Positions 60,229 to 64,000 of a stretch of 64,000 bases of DNA are shown one piece after another (positions within the stretch are counted from its first letter, which is position 1; every line of letters begins with the position of its first letter). The stretch is from positions 3,790,501 to 3,854,500 of the forward strand of contig NZ_JAHBRW010000001.1 in the NCBI RefSeq assembly GCF_018398315.1, written 5' to 3'. A model generated the notes under the pieces. The model ran no database searches, was not told where the DNA came from, and was given only the letters and a program-made list of their open reading frames with translations. Origin of the DNA: Chelatococcus sp. YT9 (GTDB lineage Bacteria > Pseudomonadota > Alphaproteobacteria > Rhizobiales > Beijerinckiaceae). Made by a program: the position numbers and the translations under genes.

Positions 60229-60798
60229 ATGACAAGCGGATACGCCAAAGGAATTCAGTCGCGCGAACTTGGCGAAGGTATTCGCGCAAAATGGGTTTGG
60301 TTCCTGTGCCTGGGCCTGCTCTTGGTGGCCGGGGGTGCGCTTGCCATTATGCTACCCGTGATGTCGACCATCGCGGCGAGCCTCGTCCTGGGTCTCGTCC
60401 TAGCCTGCGTTGGCATCGTGCAGATCATACAGTCCTTCCAGGTCAAAGGCTGGGTTGGCTTCATCTGGCACCTGTTGATCGGCGTGATCCAGTTCATCGG
60501 CGGCGTGCTCATCTATCTCAACCCGCTCGCCGGCGCGATTGCCATCACCGCGCTCATCGCCATCGTGTTCCTGGTACAGGGCGTTTCTCAGCTGATCCTG
60601 GCCTTCCGGCTTCGGCCACAAGCCGGCTGGGGATGGTTGCTTACCTCCGGGCTTATTGCTTTGCTGGCGAGCGCCGCGTTGCTTTTGAAATTCCCTTACA
60701 CAAGCGTTTATACGCCAGGCACGATCGCCGGAATCTCGCTGCTGTTTGCCGGCTGCGCTTACCTCGCCATTGCGTTCACCGCGCGGCGCATCGGCTAG
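60229..60798 (+). CDS. HdeD family (DUF308) acid-resistance membrane protein
   Basis: 189 aa with about six helices: WVWFLCLGLLLVAGGALAIM, STIAASLVLGLVLACVGIVQ, FIWHLLIGVIQFIGGVLIYL, AIAITALIAIVFLVQGVSQL, WGWLLTSGLIALLASAALLL and TIAGISLLFAGCAYLAIAFT. The tandem DUF308 repeats and RLRPQAGWGW loop are family-typical. GAGGGACGGG lies before ATG. Members help in acid or weak-acid stress. It ends the small stress group. Confidence 0.92.
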   Translation: MTSGYAKGIQSRELGEGIRAKWVWFLCLGLLLVAGGALAIMLPVMSTIAASLVLGLVLACVGIVQIIQSFQVKGWVGFIWHLLIGVIQFIGGVLIYLNPLAGAIAITALIAIVFLVQGVSQLILAFRLRPQAGWGWLLTSGLIALLASAALLLKFPYTSVYTPGTIAGISLLFAGCAYLAIAFTARRIG

Positions 60799-61309
60799 CG
60801 CGAGCAGATGCCGCAGTGAAGCAGCCGGAACTCTGTCTTCACCCAGAAGCAGGTTGTGGCTTCTCGCCCGGAATCCAGAACGTGCGCTTTCAATGCTCGT
60901 GATGACAGACACCGCTCGTTAAGACCATGGCACATTTCTGATTTCATGATTCCTCCAACACGAAGCCGGGAATGGCGACGTCGCTCGCGAGCTCCGCTCG
61001 TGAGTCATTGCTCCGGTGACGGGCTTCCGAAGATGTGCGTGCTGACTGTCATTCCCTTCCTATGAGTCCCCAGCAGTCATTGGAGAGGCCGCTGCCAATC
61101 GGCTAGCCGCGATCGTTTATCTTAGCGGGCGCGTGTGAGCCAAACACGCAATGCGGGATTTTCACGCGCCGCGCCTTGCCGAGCTGGAGAGCGCCCGTCA
61201 ATTCTCTATAAATGTCAGATACTTGAACGATTGTTGAGTTGCTGGTACGCTTCTTGCCATCTCTCGTGCCATAAGTCCGCCAAGAGCACAACACGGCATG
61301 GAGGGGTAC
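60799..61309. other. Intergenic containing a sigma-54-type promoter
   Basis: 511 bp between the HdeD-like gene and the third transporter. Only the -24/-12 element at 61243-61257 stands out. An activator (NtrC-like) site would be expected about 100-150 bp upstream but I cannot identify one. Confidence 0.45.
61243..61257 (+). promoter_or_regulatory. Sigma-54 (RpoN) -24/-12 promoter candidate
   Basis: TGGTACGCTTCTTGC matches TGGCACG-N4-TTGC at all but one defined base, with GG at 61244-61245 and GC at 61256-61257 exactly 10 nt apart. It lies 52 nt upstream of the binding-protein start, so the third ABC importer is probably under nitrogen or another enhancer-dependent control. Confidence 0.6.
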
Positions 61310-62842
61310 ATGTTGCATAGGATTTCCGCCGCCGCAGCGATTGCGATCCTGCTCTCGCTACCATACGGATCGACGAATGCGAGCGAACTGCGCGTGGGGT
61401 TCACGCTCGATGCATTGACCCTCGATCCGGCAAACCACCGCAACCGGCAGACCGAGACCATTCTTCGCAACATCTATGATGGTCTGCTGACACGTGATGC
61501 CAAGATGAAGGTTGTGCCGGAACTGGCCGAGTCCTGGACGCAGGTCGATCCGCTCACCTACGACTTCCGCATCCGCCAAGGCGTCAAATTCCACGATGGC
61601 TCGGCCATGACGGCGGACGACATTGTCTTCACCTTCGAGCGGCTGACGAAGGATGGCGCGATGGGCGGGCAAACGAGCCCTCGCAAGGATCTGGTCGGGC
61701 CGGTCGAGTCGATCACAAAGGTCGACGACAATACGGTGCGTTTCAAGCTGAAGGAGCCCTGGCCGATCCTGCCGGCGATGCTGCCGGTGCAGGAGGTCGT
61801 GAGCAAGGCGTTCACCGAGAAGGTCGGCTCGCAGGGACTGGCCACCCAGACCAACGGCAACGGTCCGTTCAAGCTGGTGGAATGGCGCAAGGGTGACGCC
61901 ATCATTCTCGAGCGTTTCGAGGACTACTACGGCGGCTCGCCCGATATCGCGCCCGTCGGCAAGGCCTGCGTCGACCGCGTCATCTTCCGTATTATTCCTG
62001 AGAACGCGTCGCGTGTGGCGGCTCTTCTCGCGGGCGAAGCCGACATCATCGCCGAGCTGCCCCCTTATGACATGAAGAAGGTGGAGGCCAACGCTAATAC
62101 CAAGGTGATGAAGGTCAACGGCACGCGGTCCTTCTTCGTCGCGCTGAACAACGCCAAGAAGCCTTTCGACGATCCCCGTGTTCGCCGCGCCGCCAATATG
62201 GCCGTCAACAAGGCTTTGATCATCGACAAGATCCTGCTCGGGACCGCGGTTCCGCTCAACGGGGTGCTCAGTCCGGATGCTTTCGGCTTCAATCCCGATC
62301 TGCCGGAATACGCCTTCGATGTCGAGGCCGGCAAGGCGCTCCTAGCCGAGGCTGGCTATCCCAACGGCCTCGATGTCACTCTCGATACCGAGGGGGCTTA
62401 CAAGGACATGGCCGAAGCCGTCGCCGCCATGCTGACGAAGGTGGGAATACGCACCAAGGTTGCAGTGGGTGAGGGCTCTACCATCCGCGCGAAATGGGCC
62501 CCCGCTGGCGAGAAGAAGGGTGATATGTACTTCAACTCCTGGGGCAATGGCTCCCTGGACCCGGCAGATATCTTCGTTCCGACATTGCGGACAGGCGATC
62601 GTGGCAACACGGCCTTCTATTCGAACAAGGAAGTCGACGCTCTGCTCGATGCGGCCAATGTGGAACTCGACCAGACCAAGCGCGCCGATCTCTACAAGAA
62701 AGCTCAGGTCCTCGTGAACAAGGATGCGCCCTGGATTTTCCTGTGGCTGCCGCAGGACATCTACGGTGTGTCGAAACGCGTCACGGGGTGGGAGCCGAGC
62801 GCCGACAGCCGTATCAACCTGCACGACGCCTGCGTGAAATGA
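61310..62842 (+). CDS. Peptide-type ABC substrate-binding protein
   Basis: 510 aa periplasmic SBP_bac_5 protein. Signal peptide MLHRISAAAAIAILLSLPYG (cleavage near NAS), then RVGFTLDALTLDPANHRNRQ, YDFRIRQGVKFHDGSAMTAD, QTNGNGPFKLVEWRKGDAII and DDPRVRRAANMAVNKALIID. GGAGGGG sits 5 nt before ATG 61310; an ATG 12 nt upstream is less likely. It is distinct from the other three binding proteins in the window. Permeases follow 37 nt later, with a sigma-54-type promoter upstream, suggesting nitrogen-regulated uptake of peptides or amines. Confidence 0.94.
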   Translation: MLHRISAAAAIAILLSLPYGSTNASELRVGFTLDALTLDPANHRNRQTETILRNIYDGLLTRDAKMKVVPELAESWTQVDPLTYDFRIRQGVKFHDGSAMTADDIVFTFERLTKDGAMGGQTSPRKDLVGPVESITKVDDNTVRFKLKEPWPILPAMLPVQEVVSKAFTEKVGSQGLATQTNGNGPFKLVEWRKGDAIILERFEDYYGGSPDIAPVGKACVDRVIFRIIPENASRVAALLAGEADIIAELPPYDMKKVEANANTKVMKVNGTRSFFVALNNAKKPFDDPRVRRAANMAVNKALIIDKILLGTAVPLNGVLSPDAFGFNPDLPEYAFDVEAGKALLAEAGYPNGLDVTLDTEGAYKDMAEAVAAMLTKVGIRTKVAVGEGSTIRAKWAPAGEKKGDMYFNSWGNGSLDPADIFVPTLRTGDRGNTAFYSNKEVDALLDAANVELDQTKRADLYKKAQVLVNKDAPWIFLWLPQDIYGVSKRVTGWEPSADSRINLHDACVK

Positions 62843-62879
62843 GCTGCGGTCGCGAGGGTGGGCTGATGGAGAGCGCGCG

Positions 62880-63887
62880 ATGAAGCCACTGGCGCTCCTG
62901 GGGCGTACGCTCCAGCTTGTCCCGGTTCTTCTCGGCGTCAGCGTCATCGTCTTCGTGATGATGATGCTGACCCCGGGAGATCCCGTGGAGATCATGCTGG
63001 CCGATCAGCAGGCGACGCCTCAGCAGGTTGAGACCATGCGCCATGACATGGGGCTCGATCGGCCGGCGCTGGAAAGGTTCGGTGTCTTTCTTGGCAACGC
63101 GCTCACCGGCAATTTCGGCCTGAGCTTCTTCCATCGCCGGCCGGTGTTCGACGTGATTGCCGAACGCTTGCCGGCCACCATCGAGCTCACGTTGGCGGCA
63201 CTCCTCCTGTCGCTGATAATCGCTATTCCTCTCGGTGTAATCGCGGCGATCAAGAAGAACAGCCTGATCGATCGAATGGCGGCCGTCGGCTCGCTATTTG
63301 GAATTTCACTACCGGGCTTCTGGTTCGGGATCATTCTCATCATTCTCTTCGCAGTCCATCTCAAGATCCTTCCCGTCGCCGGCCGCATGGATTTTGCCTG
63401 TGAGGTGCCGCCCATCACTTACCTCTTAACCATCGACAGCTTGCTGCGCGGCAGACCTGACTGCTTCTCCAACGCCCTGTCGCATCTCATCCTGCCTGCC
63501 TTCACGCTCGCGCTGCCAATGGCGGCAGTCCTGACACGCGTGCAACGCACAGCGATGATCGAGGTTCTGCGGTCGGACTACATCACCTTCGCCGAAGCCA
63601 AGGGCTTGTCACGAAGGCGCATCCTCTGGCGGCACGCGCTGAAGAACGCGCTTGTGCCGACGGTCACGGTGGCGGCCATCGAGACGGGCTCGCTCCTCGG
63701 CGGCAACATGGTGGTGGAGACGGTTTTCGGTTGGCCGGGGCTGGGACGGCTCGTCGTCGAGAGCATCTTCGTCCGTAACTATCCGCTGGTGCAGGCCGCC
63801 GTCCTGTTCTACGCCGTGACTTATGTTCTTTTGAATTTCGTCGCGGATATTCTTTATACGGTCCTCAATCCGCGAGTAAAATTATGA
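62880..63887 (+). CDS. ABC transporter permease, DppB/OppB type
   Basis: 335 aa: LLGRTLQLVPVLLGVSVIVF, MMLTPGDPVEIMLADQQATP, EAA loop DYITFAEAKGLSRRRILWRH (about residue 235) and a C-terminal DILYTVLNPRVKL. Compared with many DppB proteins it carries an insert near residue 180 (DFACEVPPITYLLTIDSLLR), the kind seen in some family members. Its stop codon overlaps the next start in ATGA, so translational coupling is likely. Confidence 0.95.
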   Translation: MKPLALLGRTLQLVPVLLGVSVIVFVMMMLTPGDPVEIMLADQQATPQQVETMRHDMGLDRPALERFGVFLGNALTGNFGLSFFHRRPVFDVIAERLPATIELTLAALLLSLIIAIPLGVIAAIKKNSLIDRMAAVGSLFGISLPGFWFGIILIILFAVHLKILPVAGRMDFACEVPPITYLLTIDSLLRGRPDCFSNALSHLILPAFTLALPMAAVLTRVQRTAMIEVLRSDYITFAEAKGLSRRRILWRHALKNALVPTVTVAAIETGSLLGGNMVVETVFGWPGLGRLVVESIFVRNYPLVQAAVLFYAVTYVLLNFVADILYTVLNPRVKL

Positions 63888-64000
63888 CCGCGGTGCCAAA
63901 CGACGGGACGATCGTCCGGGAGCGCTTTGAAAGCCCGACAGGGCAGAGCCTCAGGCGCTTCTTGGCGGACCGGTTCTCCGCCGCCGCAATGGGGATCGTC
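63884..64000 (+). CDS. ABC transporter permease, DppC type, 5' part only
   Basis: Begins MTAVPNDGTIVRERFESPTG, then LRRFLADRFSAAAMGIV at the window end. ATG overlaps the preceding stop (ATGA). The N-terminal cytoplasmic leader before a first helix fits DppC. The remainder, and any dppD/F ATPase genes, lie outside the window. Confidence 0.85.
   Translation, partial: MTAVPNDGTIVRERFESPTGQSLRRFLADRFSAAAMGIV

Noticed and set aside
1-64000. CRISPR arrays, transposases, integrases, rRNA genes
   Set aside because: Looked for regularly spaced repeats, DDE or tyrosine recombinase motifs and rRNA signatures; none seen.

Overview
The window looks like chromosomal DNA from a high-GC alphaproteobacterium of the Hyphomicrobiales (Rhizobiales). 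Pointers are an NDUFS4-type complex I accessory subunit between two tRNA genes, DUF1236, DUF6481 and DUF6152 proteins, a GCG_CRPN-like secreted peptide, a divergent GIY-YIG/DUF2239 pair and an EcfG-like promoter. Genus cannot be fixed from sequence reading alone.

Layout. (1) 1-9.3 kb: a LacI-type regulator and an amidase (minus strand) diverge from a peptide-type ABC importer (two permeases and a binding protein, no ATPase). After it come an acetamidase/formamidase-like enzyme with an inserted Cys4 ribbon, a 2H phosphoesterase, and a DUF1428 gene behind a 28-bp near-perfect palindrome. (2) 9.4-28 kb: a ketopantoate-reductase-like gene, then a compact catabolic cluster. It holds two divergent paralogous binding proteins, two NtaA/SnaA/DszA-type flavin monooxygenases, two DszC/SfnB-type oxygenases, an SDR lacking the usual YxxxK, two permeases, a class II aldolase-like protein and a four-domain rhodanese. 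An MFS exporter, a second SDR and an aldo/keto reductase follow. I read this as an uptake and desulfurisation island for an unknown organosulfur compound; this is the most interesting system here. (3) 28-43 kb: small secreted proteins, tRNA-Arg and tRNA-Pro around ndufs4, an amino-acid permease, an exported methyltransferase, an arylsulfatase, a serine hydrolase, a DUF4214/RTX-like secreted protein, DUF6152 and DUF6644 proteins, and the GIY-YIG/DUF2239 pair with tandem operator-like repeats. (4) 43-53 kb: DUF6481, a metallophosphoesterase, DegP/HtrA, two membrane proteins, an orphan Imm27-like immunity protein, a FabF-like synthase and a cyclopropane-fatty-acid-synthase-like methyltransferase. 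(5) 53.5-58.6 kb: a possible small island behind tRNA-Pro(GGG), with an AT-rich orphan gene between two copies of a 48-residue protein gene, one frameshifted. (6) 59-64 kb: an envelope/stress group (DUF1236, GlsB/YeaQ, HdeD), then a third peptide-type ABC transporter with a sigma-54-type promoter, cut by the window end.

Uptake is the main theme: three separate DppA/B/C-type systems, each beside different regulatory signals (LacI operators, an AT-rich inverted repeat, sigma-54). No ATPase subunit is present for the first two. Sulfur scavenging is the second theme (monooxygenases, rhodanese, arylsulfatase). No flavin reductase is encoded in the window, so one would have to be supplied from elsewhere.
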